64,000 nt of DNA, from the NCBI GenBank assembly GCA_013339765.2, contig CM023457.1:31017911-31081910 (forward strand), in the 5' to 3' direction. Below are positions 21,945-35,300 of the stretch, in pieces. The position numbers and the translations under genes are program-made. This DNA comes from Haemaphysalis longicornis (Eukaryota > Arthropoda > Arachnida > Ixodida > Ixodidae). Every line of letters begins with the position of its first letter. Positions within the stretch are counted from its first letter, which is position 1. A model generated the notes under the pieces. It saw only the letters and a list, made by a program, of their open reading frames with translations, ran no database searches and was not told the DNA's origin.

Positions 21945-22014
21945 CCAAACCTAAACTTTAGCAGGAGGCCATGCTTTAGCATTGACTATAGTCATTGCTA
22001 AAGTTTATGTTTGG
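21945..22014. repeat. Imperfect hairpin with two competing stems
   Basis: Arms CCAAACCTAAACTTTAGCA (21945-21963) and its inverted partner at 21996-22014 differ at one of 19 positions. Inside, TTTAGCATTGACTA pairs with TAGTCATTGCTAAA (21976-22003, one mismatch) and uses part of the same right arm. Confidence 0.75.
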
Positions 22015-22189
22015 ACGTTGCTGCAATCATCACTGAAGTTACGTTCTGACGTAGCCAATAAGAGTTGCGTCAGATCGCCTTTAATTATGTAGATACCTGT
22101 AATTCTCTTTATGTGTGACGTACTGCATGCAAAGGTGGGTGCAAATTCCGGGGTTCAGCTGACTTAGCTGACGTAACGAGTTCCATGCT

Positions 22190-22257
22190 TACTGGAAATA
22201 AAATTTGCGTTTCAAGGACGGGACGACAGAAGAGCTGCGCAAATTTTATTTCCAGTA
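22190..22257. repeat. Perfect 20-bp inverted repeat, 28-nt loop
   Basis: Left arm 22190-22209 begins TACTGGAAATAAAA; right arm 22238-22257 is its exact reverse complement. It lies in the putative 5' UTR intron of gene B. It could be a miniature element or a structured transcript segment. Confidence 0.85.
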
Positions 22258-23166
22258 TGTCAGACCAACTAGCCCGTCAGAACGCTTTAATGAACTCCGT
22301 GCTTAGGCGTGGGACGTTTTGGCATCCTCTCAAGAGCCTTTGCAAATGGTGGCGTGTGGTTTAATCATTCTTTCCTCCATGGGTTTAATCCTATGCATGA
22401 TTATAAAGACTGGGCGTGATTGATCAGCAGCCTTGTGAAGACTTTGCTGGAAATGTTTTCTGACAGCTCCACACAGAGAGATTCGCAGTTTTGTCAGTTC
22501 ATCAATTAAAACAAAAAGCTATAGTGGTATTATTCCCAGGTGCGTGGTTGAATAGCGCGCCACACTTATTTAGGAAACGTAGTATATATCTTCTGAGGGC
22601 GAGGGGGAAAGTGACAGAGGCACCAAGGTTAATAGTAATTAAAATCTGTAGAGATCTGTAACATCTAGTAAGTCAATCTGTACGGTTCTCCGTGGTCACA
22701 TTTAGTACAATACAAAAAAGTTTCTGTGTACATTTATTTTATTTTTATGTATATAGGCTGCTGATCGTCTTTCACGATTCACAGTTTGTGATGTCAAAAA
22801 ACTGTAATGCAGGAAAGTGTATGCCTATTTTCACGCCTTTGGCATGCATGATCTCCACTCACAGTGTGAGTGGCACGTCTCTAATCTACTGATATGTAGG
22901 CGTATTCAATGCCCATTCAACATTCTTGCTCAAACTGTCAACAGCCACAATTCTTCTTGTACTTTGATGTTATTGCCTAGGCTTGCACTACATGTAAACC
23001 TTGTATTTACCTTTTACCTTGACCAGAACGGCTGAAACCCTCTTGCTAGAGCTTTCTCCCTTGTTCCTTATATATATAATCTTTTTCTGAATCAAAGATA
23101 CATAACCTCAAACTCTTTCCCTTTATAGCTGATACCACAGAATATGCCTGTAATACAACACCTTGA

Positions 23167-24042
23167 AGGAGCCATGGAGAAAAATTACGCTTTGTTCAAT
23201 CTTACAGAACTAGCCTTCGTCAACTCACTCAGCTCCCTTCCGGCCTCGAAAGACGTCCTTTTAGCCCCCCCAAAAAAGAACACAAGAAACATTGAAAAGT
23301 TTAAAGTTTTGCGATGATGTAATAGGGGCAGGAGTGCCGTTCTGTGGGCCAGTGCTAAAACTACGTGTGTTGACTGCACATGTATTCAAGTGATATACGA
23401 TCCAACAGAACTAGAGGCATGATTGTGAACATCTTTTCAACAGAACTCTGTCCGGTTGGGGAAACTTGAGGAAGAGGCAAACACAGCAACCGAGGGCTTT
23501 ATCAAAAGTGCTCCCAACATTTTAGGGCCTACACGGCTGTTCATCAGGGGTGCAGCTTGTGGTCGAGTATCCGTTTTAGCTTTGCCTCTTGTCCATCAGC
23601 ACGAGAGACTCCCACTTACCAATGCCTACGTCATTGGTTCTTCACAGTGGCATTAGCTCAGTATCGGACCAATCACAACAAACAAGGTTCTGTGACGTCA
23701 TTAAAGAACACTGCTGGCAAGTGCTCTGAGAGAGTAGGACGCTGCTTCATACGTTTTCCTTAATATCTCAATTATAAGTTTGGGATAAAAATGCTGTCAT
23801 TGTCATTGGTTGGGAGGCTTAGCACAAAAAAGACGAGGAAGATGGCATGACGAGGGCACAGGTCACTTACTAACAAATGACAACTGTCTCGTCTGCCACA
23901 CCGTCCTCGGTCTTTTTTCGTAAAAGGATTGTCACAAGCCTCCAATCCAGTATGTTCACCAACTAGCCAACAGAATGTTCTATTGTTATTGGGACGAAGC
24001 AGTCTTTAATGAACCAAGCTTGTATTTTGTTTTCGTGCCCCT
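23167..24042. mobile_element. TTAA-type terminal-inverted-repeat element
   Basis: The right end (before TTAA at 24043) reverse-complements to AGGGGCACGAAAACAAAATA, followed by AGCTTGGTTCAT. The left end after TTGA (a mutated TTAA) is AGGAGCCATGGAGAAAAATT, followed by a matching TTGTTCA. Both resemble the ends of 53016-54123. It contains TGACGTCA near 23694. No transposase. Confidence 0.6.
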
Positions 24043-24049
24043 TTAAAGC

Positions 24050-26210
24050 TGTCACCTCCGCTTCCAACTTTGCTTGCCCCCGTGACGTACCACTGAATGC
24101 CTTCAAACTCCTCTAACTGCACAGCTAACTCTCCCTTGCCCTACAGAGTTCCAGTGCTAATTGTTGCCATGTTCAAATTCCAGGGGTGGCTGCCCGAACC
24201 CAGAGATTCTTAGCACCCTCTGCTGTAACGCCAACTGCCGCCGTGGTCACATGCCCGACAGCTGCAGCGATCAACTGCTGCAAGTTCGTCATTTTGTTGG
24301 GAGGCTGTGGCCGAACACGATACCAGGGTGGCCAGATCCTGACTGGTGAGTGGGTGTTTGTGGCCTGTGCTAGTATATTTGCACCAATCTAGTGCAACCT
24401 TACCAGTATTTGAAATGTTGCTTTCTATTGTACTCAGCAGTGCACCAAACCTTGGTCGCACTATCTTTCCTCAGTTTCCTCAGTGGGGTTTGCTCGTACT
24501 TCCCCTGACAGATAAAAATAGGCCAAAACACAGCAAAAAAGAACACAATGCACCAGGCCACATTTTCCAGAAAAAGCGGAACTTTGCAGCCGGCATCACA
24601 GTTAAACTAACCAGGTACACATTTTGATCAACTACGACTTCTCACTCCCTACAACTGGGGGTGAAAGCGAGAACACACATGCCTCGACATTTTGGCGCAC
24701 GTTGAAGATCCCCGGGTCGTCAAAATTAATCCGGAGTCCGCTACTACAGCAAGCCTTGTAGATCTTCAGTGTGTTATACCTCGAAATCCACTCCCTGCAA
24801 CGAGTAGACTGTGAAATTGAATAAATGGCCATCAGAATAAGAAACTACATTAGGACGCCAAATCCCCCAGTGAATTAGGCCGTATTTTTGCAGGAGAAAA
24901 AGGTTTCTCACGCTGCCAGAATCACAAGTATTTTGATACTGTGTTGTGAACATTGACGTCGGTAAGTGAAACATGAGCGATCTGTTGACACTAAGTTGAT
25001 AGACCTCTTTGGCTGCGACGCCCGATTAACACAAACCCCATAGTTGTCAAATTTTGGAAGCGGCAGTTAGTTGATATAGTACAAACAGGCAACAAACCAG
25101 AATAGCAAGTTCATCAATCAGATATTTGGATATTTAATTACCAGAGGTTACCCAAGAACACATTCATGTTACGGAAAAACTTTATGGGCGGCATCATACC
25201 ACCATGCAGTGATCATGTTCATTCTCTTCACTGCCCTCTCTTTTGTGATGAAAATTAGCCATGCACCGTGCATATTCCGTTCGGTGATGTTCCTGCACAT
25301 CGGGCGGGGATTCATACACACACCCCCAACCTTGTGGTCATACACACACCCCCACAACATCCCCCCAAAAGATTACACTACTACGAGCACTCTGCCCATG
25401 GATTTCTACACACCTCCCACGAGGATTTTGACACCCCCCCAAAATCGAAATTCCGGATAAACCCTTGATCTCGGGTGATCACAGAGACGACAATGAGAGT
25501 GACTTCTTGTTCAAGAATGCCTGTTTTATGCCTTGCAACCAAGGGCCCATCAAGCCAAAGTTTCACGCTTGTATATACGAGAAGGAAATTTGTCGCTGCA
25601 ATTGTGCGCATTCGTGTGCGCTGCTATGGAAGCTAGCAACGTTCCTCGCTTATTTGTCCTGGCTAGCCACATGGCTTTTTCTGCTCTTGAAGCCAAAACT
25701 AACAAAAAGGGTGAGATTTGTTTTAATTCCTGACAAATTTTTTGTAGCTGCATTTTTGTCTAAAAATTGAACAACTAAGTATGCACTTTTGCAGCCACAG
25801 GCAACTTTTTAGCCTATCTATGAGCCATGCAAAGGACAAGTGGAACAGTCTTACCTGGTCTTACCCTGTACACGACAGAATGCTTGCTGGAGTTAGGCTC
25901 GTCGAGACATATCCTTCTAGTATATATTTGTATAGAACTCTATGGCATCAAGTGTTCTGCAGTGGAACTTACGTGGAAAGTGATCAATCAAGTTTGGCAT
26001 GCCTTTGATGTCCAGAGGGACTCTAGGCCCTGGTGCCTGTTAACACATTCATTGCAGTCTGACAATTTATGATGCAGCAGCAGATTAGGCACATATGCAA
26101 AACCTTCTGGTGTCCAGGACTCGTTAGCTGTTCAGTGCTAGCCTATTCAGTGCTCCGAACTGCCGCCCACGTTGCAACTTACCTTTTTTTTTGTCTCCAC
26201 CAGTTGGCGC
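24050..26210. other. Putative gene B 5' UTR intron, unassigned
   Basis: Contains a partial SINE at 24660 and a run of C-rich CACACCCCC segments at 25314-25445. No exon was recognised before the acceptor at 26205. Confidence 0.4.
24660..24765 (+). mobile_element. Ruka-like SINE body fragment
   Basis: It matches the SINE body (GGCGCACGTTGAAGATCCCC, then TTAATCCGGAGTCC) but lacks the tRNA-like head. Confidence 0.55.
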
Positions 26211-26216
26211 TGAGTC

Positions 26217-26386
26217 ATGGCTGCTGACAAGAGGAAGGCCCTGTCTTACCTAAACCAGGTGCACGTGACCTTGTCCAAGGATGACGAAACGACTAAGAGG
26301 AACAGGGCAGTTGTCGACGATGTTCTGGAAGTACTGATAAAGCACATGAAAGAGCAAGACCCCCTCTTCTCCAAGGCATTCAAAAG
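26217..26386 (+). CDS. Gene B exon 1 (start codon)
   Basis: The ATG follows an acceptor-like CTCCACCAG by 11 nt, as in the paralogues. It encodes residues 1-56 plus two bases; the donor is AAAAG/gtaacg. It contains DDETTKRN and EQDPLFSKAF. Confidence 0.88.
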
Positions 26387-29300
26387 GTAACGTGGTAGCT
26401 GACATAGCCACAGCTTGCCATGTAGCATGCCACTCGCTTCTTAAGAATGGACACTGAAGCCCGAATAAATTTTTGCTCTAATACTGAACAGTCAGACTTC
26501 TCATAGCTTTTTATTGTTTTTGTTTGTTTACAAACAATGCTTCACCTGTTTGGGAATACCTAAATGGTTGGAGCCGCGGCGATGTCGTTGACAAATCATA
26601 CTGTGAAAAAAAAGTTTCATGTGTCTGGCTTCTTTGTTGCGTTTTTAAAGAACTGCAGCTGTCGTGGGTGGTGTGTCATATTCACGTTCAGCGCATGTAG
26701 TCTACTGCTACAGACCGAACTTATTTTCACACGTACCCTAGTGTTCCTACAGGCTGTTGTTTGAACCTAAAATGAATTTTGGTGGCCACCATTGCGGTTC
26801 AATGAAATTGGCTGGTTACTTGTTTTTTTTATTATTCAGGAGGAAATGTTTGGCCTTGTTTGATTTTGATCTGCAGGATTACGTATACGGGCAGCTCCTT
26901 CGAAGGCCTTCGAATACGAGAGGCTGATGAGTTCGATGTCAACCTCATCATCAGTCTGCCCATTCGAAATGATGAGTTTAAGGTGGGCACCTTTCCACGT
27001 CTATTAATATGTTGCGGTTAACAGTGCAAGCATGTGACATGTTGTCCTTGTAGGAAATACGAAAATGTCTGAAACGGTGCCTCCTCAGTCTTAAATGTAT
27101 ACTTTAGGATAGCTTGTCGTCTGACTTTGTGTTAGGTTTTTTTTAAGATATTCTTGAAGTGCAGCCTGGAATAATAAAGAAAACGCAAATATAAGGCTGC
27201 ATGCCGTTTCAATAGGGTCATTCTGAAAGCTGGTGCTGATTCAAATTGTTTCTTGGGACTCGGGGTGAGAGCATAGCTTGTTTGGTAATCGGCTCACCAA
27301 ATCGTGCTTTTGTAGGCATTGGTGTTTATTTGCCACAGTCATTTTTTTTTTTATGGAGTGGTCTGAGGTGTGCGGTTCAGTCTACAACTCAACTGTGTGG
27401 GCAAAATTTCTCCTACCTTAGTTGCCCTGGCCGCTTCCTTACCAGTAAACATATCATGGTTGTGCCAGGAGCTCTGGTAACCAATTAAGTTACTGCCGTG
27501 CGACGGCCAGATGCAAGGGAATGTAAAATGATGCGCAAGAAATTGCTTGAAAGTTGTGGCCGAGGGCTGCATTTGCAAACAAAAGGGGCAGTGCCATTGT
27601 GAGTTAAAAGGTACTGGAAGCACCAAGGCATGTCCAATTGCAATGAAAATGTGCTGAACGTGCCCCATGCTTGTGCATTTGTACGAATGTTTGTATGTGG
27701 ATATGCCAGTAGTAGCCTGCCGTACAAATTGAAAAGTAACGTTATCTGCGTCAGTATCAGCAGTCATGTGCTGTTGTGACATCAACCCTTTATGTCCTTA
27801 ACAAAGATCCCCCATTTGGCTTTTCCTTTTTGTTTGAAGGATTCGTGGCCGCTGGCAGCTAGGGCTTGTTAGTGTTGCAGCAACTGTTCCCTAGAAGGCA
27901 ATGTGCTCATGCGGACTGAGGTTGTGTTCACTTTCACACTGTTTTGAGTAGTGAAAGGTTAGTGTGACGGGGATTTTGATTTCGAAAGCAATAAAGGGAG
28001 GACACTAATCTTGAAAACCTGATAAATTTCAGGGCAGTAATCCAATTTTTCTTTATTTTTTTTTTAAATCTACCAGTGCCAAAGAAGGTACTTGCAAGCT
28101 ATCGCAGTTGTACCTTATATATCTGCCTTGATTTTTCTCAAATGTCTTTTTTAATTCAAAGCAGACACTTGCCCTTAATATCGTTTGGCATGGCATAACT
28201 TTTGCTACCTTTAAAGTATGCTTGAAGACTAGATAGTGGCGTAAAGTAACCAAAACAAAACATTTATTTTTGCGCGTGAGAATTGTTTTTCCTAGTTCTC
28301 AATCTGATCTTTGACACGCCTGTAGCATTTGCACTGTCAAAGTCTTTTACTCCCCTGGTTTTTAAAGGTACAAGTAAGTGGTAAACTTGGTCTAGTTATC
28401 TTACCAGATTCAGGTATGTAAAGCATAGGCCATGGTGTGGGTTCTTTTGGCTGATCATCACTCAATTGTTTTTAAAGATGATAGTCTTTCTTGGGCTACT
28501 TAAACGCACAAATTTTGGCCTGTCCGTCTGTCGTCTGTCTGTGACTCGATTCAGCCACCTGGCCAAAGTGAAGGGAAACTGTGCAATAGTCTTACGTTAC
28601 CCACAGCCAAACTAAACGTCTAAGTACGGTGTTAATGTTCATACTTGTCAGCATTGTTGAATAAGAACAAGACATTACGCAAATATAAGGCAGAAGATCA
28701 ATATATAAGTGATACTTGCAATGCTCTTTATTAGATGCTTGGTTTTTGCGATAGAAAATAAAATACTGCATCAGTTGCAGAAAACCGTTGCCTGCTGTTG
28801 CCTGCACTACCTGGCGACATTTTAAAAAATCAAACGGTAGCAGTTACGAAAGGTTCCACTTGATAGGTTCCACGTTCCGCTTAGAACGCTCGTGGAGTAA
28901 GGCAACTTGGTTCTACAAACGTTGTAGTAGGGGGGCCTCGATTCACACGCGTCTCCGCAGTACGGCAGCGCTGGCATCGAGGCACCTGGCCTGGAGCAGT
29001 GGAGCGCGGTAAATTTAAATTGACTTGAGCAACCCTCTAGCGTGTTATCTTGGGAGGAACGAGGCGGGAGAGGAACAGCATGAGAGGTGAGCGGGAAAGA
29101 GAAGGGAGGCATTTACTTGCCAGGGGCGCCTGTCGACTATCGTCTTTCGCCGACATTTGCAACGAAAGGAGCAGGTGCGCGGCCTTTTTTTTTTTTTTAA
29201 TGAGAAAAGTGTGTTTGAAAGTGTTCTGTTCCTTGCTCCATTTCCCCTACCAGGTCGCTGGCGTCAGCAATGATGACACACTGGCCAATAGGCAGGGCTA

Positions 29301-32300
29301 AATTTAGCCGATTCCTAGAATGTTTAGCCCATATTTTGTATGCATCAACAAACGAAAAGTCAATGTTAACCTTTAAGTCTGCAAAAGTAAAAATTCTGAT
29401 TGCTGGCATATTGCGAAAAGAGGATTGCAAACGGCAGTTTGCATGGTGGCCACAGACATTTGGGGCGTTCTCTTTTTCTGCTGCCCGTACAGAAAAACCA
29501 GGGCTCCGGACCTCCGCTACACAAATAAGTAGCAATAGTATGGTCGCAAATGAGACTTTCGTTAATTTACTTCAATGTCGTTTTTCAAAGGCATGTAACC
29601 TATTTCAGTATTGGCTATAGGGACGCTCTTTGTGTCGACTGTCCAAACTATGGTAGAAATCAGTGGCATGAAAATTTGCATAGTTTCCAAACCTAGATTA
29701 TATGGGCCTTGCTTGACATATTTTCCACACCTTTCGACGTCCTGCACACGTGTCTGGGTATCTGGAATGGCATTTTTCCCTTGTGACGGTCAGTTAAGTA
29801 GAATTGAAACTGATGGTCATTATAGACTAGAATTTAAACTGAAGGTTAGTAAACTAGAACTGAAGTTGATGGACAGTAAACTAGAATTAAATCTGATGGC
29901 CAACAAACTATAGGGTTGAAGCTGACGGTCAGCAAACTAGAACTGGCTGACGGTTATTAAGCTAGAACTGAATCTGACTGTCAGGATACTAGAACTGAAA
30001 CTGATGGTCACTGGATTAGAATTAAAACCGAAGGTCAGTAAACAAAAACTGAAGCTGATGGTCAGTAAACTAGAATTTAATTTTATGGTCAGTAAATTAG
30101 AACTAAATCTGTCAATCGTAAACTAGAACTGAAGCTGATGGTTAGTAACCGAACCGAAGCTCTTGATCAGTAGACTAGAACTGAACCTGACAGTCAGTAT
30201 ACGAGAATTGAAACCGGTGGTCAGTAGACTAGAACTGAAAGTGATGGTCAGTAAACTATAGAACTGAATCTGATGGTCAATAAATTAGAACTGAAGCTGA
30301 CTGTTAGTATATAAACTAGAAATGAAGCTGATGGTCAGCAAACTAGGATTGAATCTGACGGTCCTTAAATTATAACTGCAACTGAAGGTCAGTAAAGTGG
30401 TACTGAAACTGATGGTCTGTCAACAAGGATGAAAACTAACGGTCAGTAACCTAGAATACGATATTAATGTCAAGGAACTAGAATTGAAACTGGATGCTGT
30501 TGAGCAACACAAGTGTGTGAAGCGGTTGCGGGGGGGTGACTTGCAGCTGGCTGCCGTGCTGCCCGGCTTCGTCAGCTACACACTGACCGGGAGCGGCCGG
30601 AACAGTCTCCGATGCCGGGAAGGTCAACCGGTGTTCCAGCGACTTGACAAGCTGTTCGACAAGAACGGCAAGCTTCTGGCCCAGAATTTCCGCACATGGT
30701 TCCAGTCGGTCGTCGACCAGGCACTTCAGAGCTACAAATCTAGCAACGACAAGTCTAGCAGCTTCAAGGCGAGTGCCTCTTGTCCGCCTCCCAGTGTTTT
30801 CGTTCGTTAACCAGTACTGGCGCAGCTTATCCAAGACTCAGTGTTTGCCCGTGAGGGATTGGGACAATTCGTCTCTTCCCCGAATGAAACCCTGAGCGCA
30901 GTTATTGCTTGATTGCATCGCCGCGTTGCGTAGAAGAATGCATTGAACTGGGGATTGTTATTCCCAATAGGAGGTACGTCTGGCAAGGCGTCAGTATAGA
31001 CGTAAATGCATGGGCTCGGGCCTGCAATGCAAGGTCTTTCAAAAAAGCATGCCACTTCCCCTTTGGCCACTCCCCCCTTACGGACTCCAGGTTTTCAACA
31101 GTGTTTGTGCACCTGACTGGCTCCACCACCACCATCCAAGGGCGACCGCTGAAAGATGACCCAGGGGGAGCCACTGTGCGAGGGTAGTCACCCTGTCAAA
31201 GGTGGCCATGGCTCTCCCATAGGTGAAAATGGTTTTTATTTGTTTTCTGAATAAGTAGGGGCAATGCTATCCATGCTCCATCCCGTGTTAAACAGACTAC
31301 ACTACAAAATGCGGCCTTCAGGTAAAGTACGTGTGAGCACGAATGGGGGAGCGGATTACACAGGGGAAAAAATGCGAAAGGACGACGAATTTATTGCACA
31401 CAATTCATACGTGAACCATTTCATTATTACTGTCCTCCCCGTCACAGGCAAACGTGACACTTTATCTGTTGTTGTCTCCTTCGATAACAGCTCCTTTTTA
31501 AAGTTATACTAGTTCAAGAAAAGGAAAAGCTGCTATTGCAGCAAATTGTGTAGCCAGCTTATTATTTTTTTTTGTGCGTTGTAATCTTCCTGTGTGCCTA
31601 CAGTTCATTCTCATTCTCATGGTGTCTTTCAAACTTTCCTTCAAACTGTCAGGTCTAACATCTTTTGAAAGCTCAAGAACTGCATACAAGTCTTGGTATA
31701 TGTACCACAGAAATAACGCTTTTAAAAATGCCAGCCTTGGCTATTCAACAAGGTTTTTAAAAATAAGAAAAATTTAGAAGAGATTCCCCCCCCTTCTCCT
31801 CAGATGACAATTTTGGAAATGCAGAACGCTGGGATGCCAACTACTTTTAGGTTCACAGTGAGAGTGTCAAAAAACAGTATTACTGTAAAACAATATCAGT
31901 CTACATAAAGGGCACAGAATAGGGCACATTTTAATAAGAAGCTGCCTTAACCTGCCTTAGTCAACCAGACTTTTCTATCCATTGTTTGTTTTCTTGACAT
32001 TCAATGAAATTTAGTGAGGTGTTATTCCACTTACTCCAAGCAGCTGGGCACTGAACTAGGCTGGTAAGCACTGAATATTGAATTAGGCAGTCAGAAGAGA
32101 TAGGTAATCAAATGAACAAAGGGAAATGGGGTATCCTGTGGTCTTTTGATGGATGACCGCAAATGAAGATTGCTTGAAACGGGGGCTTAATGTGTGGCTT
32201 GGTTTATATGTTTTTGTTGCGGTACCATAGCTTCTTTGCAGCTCCCATGCATGGCATTGTAAGTGGTGTGCGCTGTATCTAACATGTTTTTTTTTTTCTT

Positions 32301-35300
32301 CCAAGTTTGTGTTGTGATAGCGCTCACACATGCACACGTGAAAATTAGAAGATGGGATGACTACCGCTAAAGGCATTTCGTTCCTGATATTTGTAACGTT
32401 TTGTCGGCACGCTTTGTGTAGGTGCGGCCCAGCCAGTCAGGTCCAGCCAAGACGCTGTACGTCTTCTTGGACAACGGAAAACGGATCGACATCGACCTAG
32501 TTCCAGTCCTGGAGTTTAACTACAACCTCCTCCCAGCAAACTTTCCTCGTTACAAATGGATTAAAAAGTACTGCGAAGAGGTGTGTCACCATTCTGCATC
32601 GATTGTGAGCTTGTCATACTGTGGTTGTTTGAACTCCGAGCTAAGTGGAACGTGTCTGCTGACGCGTCATGTAACAAAAGAAACAAGAACCGCACGGGTG
32701 ATGTGCCCTTTATGGTTGTCATTTGCATGCATTACCATTGCTGCTGAAGTCTCTAACAGGAAGAGTTTTGAGGCATTTGAGAATTAAAGTTTGCATGAGA
32801 CAGTAGGTGCAGTAAAGGTGAATGCGGCTGTCTTGCTTGAGAAGGAGCGTCATAGTGCTTACTTCCAGGAGTTGCAAACCTAATTTAAAATTTCTCTTCA
32901 AGAGCAGAGTTCCGTAATATTGAAAACTGATAGCATTATACGGGACATTGTTAATTGATGGGGCTGCATCCACTCTTTAGCGAATACCATTAGACTGAAA
33001 AATCTCACTACTTTCCATATATTCCTTTAGAGGAAGTAAGTACCGCAGACTGAGCTGGCTAACATTGTATAGGCCACACCTCTGTTTTATGCATATGTTG
33101 GACAGGGCAAGTCTCAAATGCAGGGAACAGCTAGGGTGTATTTTAGGGGCAAAGCCCCATAGGGGCTCAGGCTTTCGGTGTCTCGTGTCGTCGTCGTAGC
33201 ATCATGTCATCACGGTACTAAAACACCGGGACACTCATTTTCCAATGCGTCGTGCTAGAACGTAACGCGTACGAAAAGAACCACCGGGAACAATTGTTTT
33301 TCTCGAGCTAGAACATTTCATGTCCATGAGAAAAACGTCTACTAAAAGCACACACCAGGACACTCGTTTTCCAATGCCTTGGAGTTCGAACATTTCATGA
33401 TTCAGAGACATGAGACTTAAAGCAAAGCTGTATACCTCTACCCCCCACAGTTTCATCTCCGTGGGCAAAAACGCCAAGGCATCAAGAATACACTTACCGT
33501 AAAGTTCTGATAGGACGCCCTCCCCTGAAACATCACCACACCTCTTTATCTTTAGGGGTGAAATATTCAATTTACTAAAAGACCCCAAAGAACGCCCACC
33601 CCCTAAAATCAGTGGCTTTAGCTGCCGATGAGGTGAACAAAATAAACGCGAATCATCTATTCGATGTGTTGATGCGGCACTATTTGTCCTTTCTGCACTT
33701 GACCCAAAAGTTCGCCCATCTTGTATTTTTTATTGATATCTCCGCAGTTTTGGTTGCCGATGCCGTCACTTCTTTGAAGTTTTTCGCACCTGACCCGAAA
33801 GTTCGCCCATCCCCTATTTGTCACTTGAAATCACCGTAATTTTGGGTGGGCGTTCTTTCGGAACTTCGTGGTATACGCTGCATGCTTCGCCCCTCCTCAA
33901 TTTTCATGTTGCGGTTTCATCTCCATGGGCAAAATGCCAGGGTGCCAAGAATACACTTATACACTGCATACTTCACCCCTCCACAGGTTTCACGTTAGTG
34001 AAGATGGCCCGGGATTTTTCGATGTACCTTCGAGTTGCATAACTGATAGAAATCTTCAAAGAACTTGAGATCTAAAGGGCAGATTTCAAATTACCCACCT
34101 AATTTTTTTGCGGAGATTTTTGGGATGCGAAAGGGCGGTCACAAGAGGGACGTCGATGCATTGGCCTGTTCTTGGAGGCGAGCAGAGCGATCTAACAAGA
34201 TTCAAAATTGGTGCTTCAGGCAGTAGTTTAAACCAAAGATAACTTGGCAAGAGTGTGCATCGCTTGTTTAATGCTGCATTCATGCATTTGTATTATTTGG
34301 CTTTCGTATTATTGTAGGGCTTAAATTTGGCAATTTCAGCCCAACCAAATCCTGAACCCTTCTCAGCCAACGGGCAGCAAGGGTTGCCACATTCTGTGGT
34401 GGGACTGGAGACAATGAGCCCCAATACATATTACGCTGTTAGCACTGTCATGTCTTGCTGTTGTATGCGGTTCACTAGTACACTGCTTCGGAGGTTTCAG
34501 GGTATACGCCAAACTCCAACCTTGGTAACTGATGGGACGGGAACAAGGTGTCGCAAAGACTTCACAGGAACTCCCTCCTGATGTGTCACTACTACTTGCG
34601 GCACGTAGACGTACATGTTACATATATATCAGTGCAAAAAATTCACCAAAAAAGCTGCATCTGCAGTCAGAAGTTGGGCCTAGACCTTGCGCTACCACAG
34701 AAGGTGCTACAGGTGCAAGCCTAGCCAGAGACAAAGAGTTCTGTTGCGTGCTAGCTGCAACTAGCGTTAGATAGCATTTGGTGAGAAAAGCTGCACCCAC
34801 TGCAGCGCAAGGCCTCCCCATTAATCTCCAATTATGCCGGTTCTGTCCTAACTGCGACCAATTTATCCCCGCAAACTCCTTGATCTCATCTGCCCATCTA
34901 ACTTTCTGCTGACTTTTGCCACGCTTGCCTTCCATAGAGATCCACTCTGTTACCCTTAATGACCAACGGTTATCTTGCCTTTGCATTACGTTACCCGCCC
35001 ACGTCCATTTCTTCTTCTTAATTCCTACTAAGTATTATGGCCTCAACACGCGTTTGTTCCCTGACCCACTCTGCTCTCTTCTTGTCCCTTAATGTTACAA
35101 CTATCATCCTCCGTTCCATTGCTCGCTGAGTCGTCCTCAATTCATGTTGAACCCTCTTAGTGAGCCTCCAAGTTTCTTCCCCATAGGTTAGTACTGGTAA
35201 GATGCAGCTGTCTATACACTTTCCTCTTCAGGGACCTATGAGTGAAAGAAAAAAGTGAAAAAAGAAGGAAGGAGGAGCGTGCTGCGTGTGCATGTCATCT

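Noticed and set aside
29786..30494. CRISPR-like array
   Set aside because: Units are contiguous 27-bp repeats without unique spacers, in a eukaryotic intron; it is a minisatellite.
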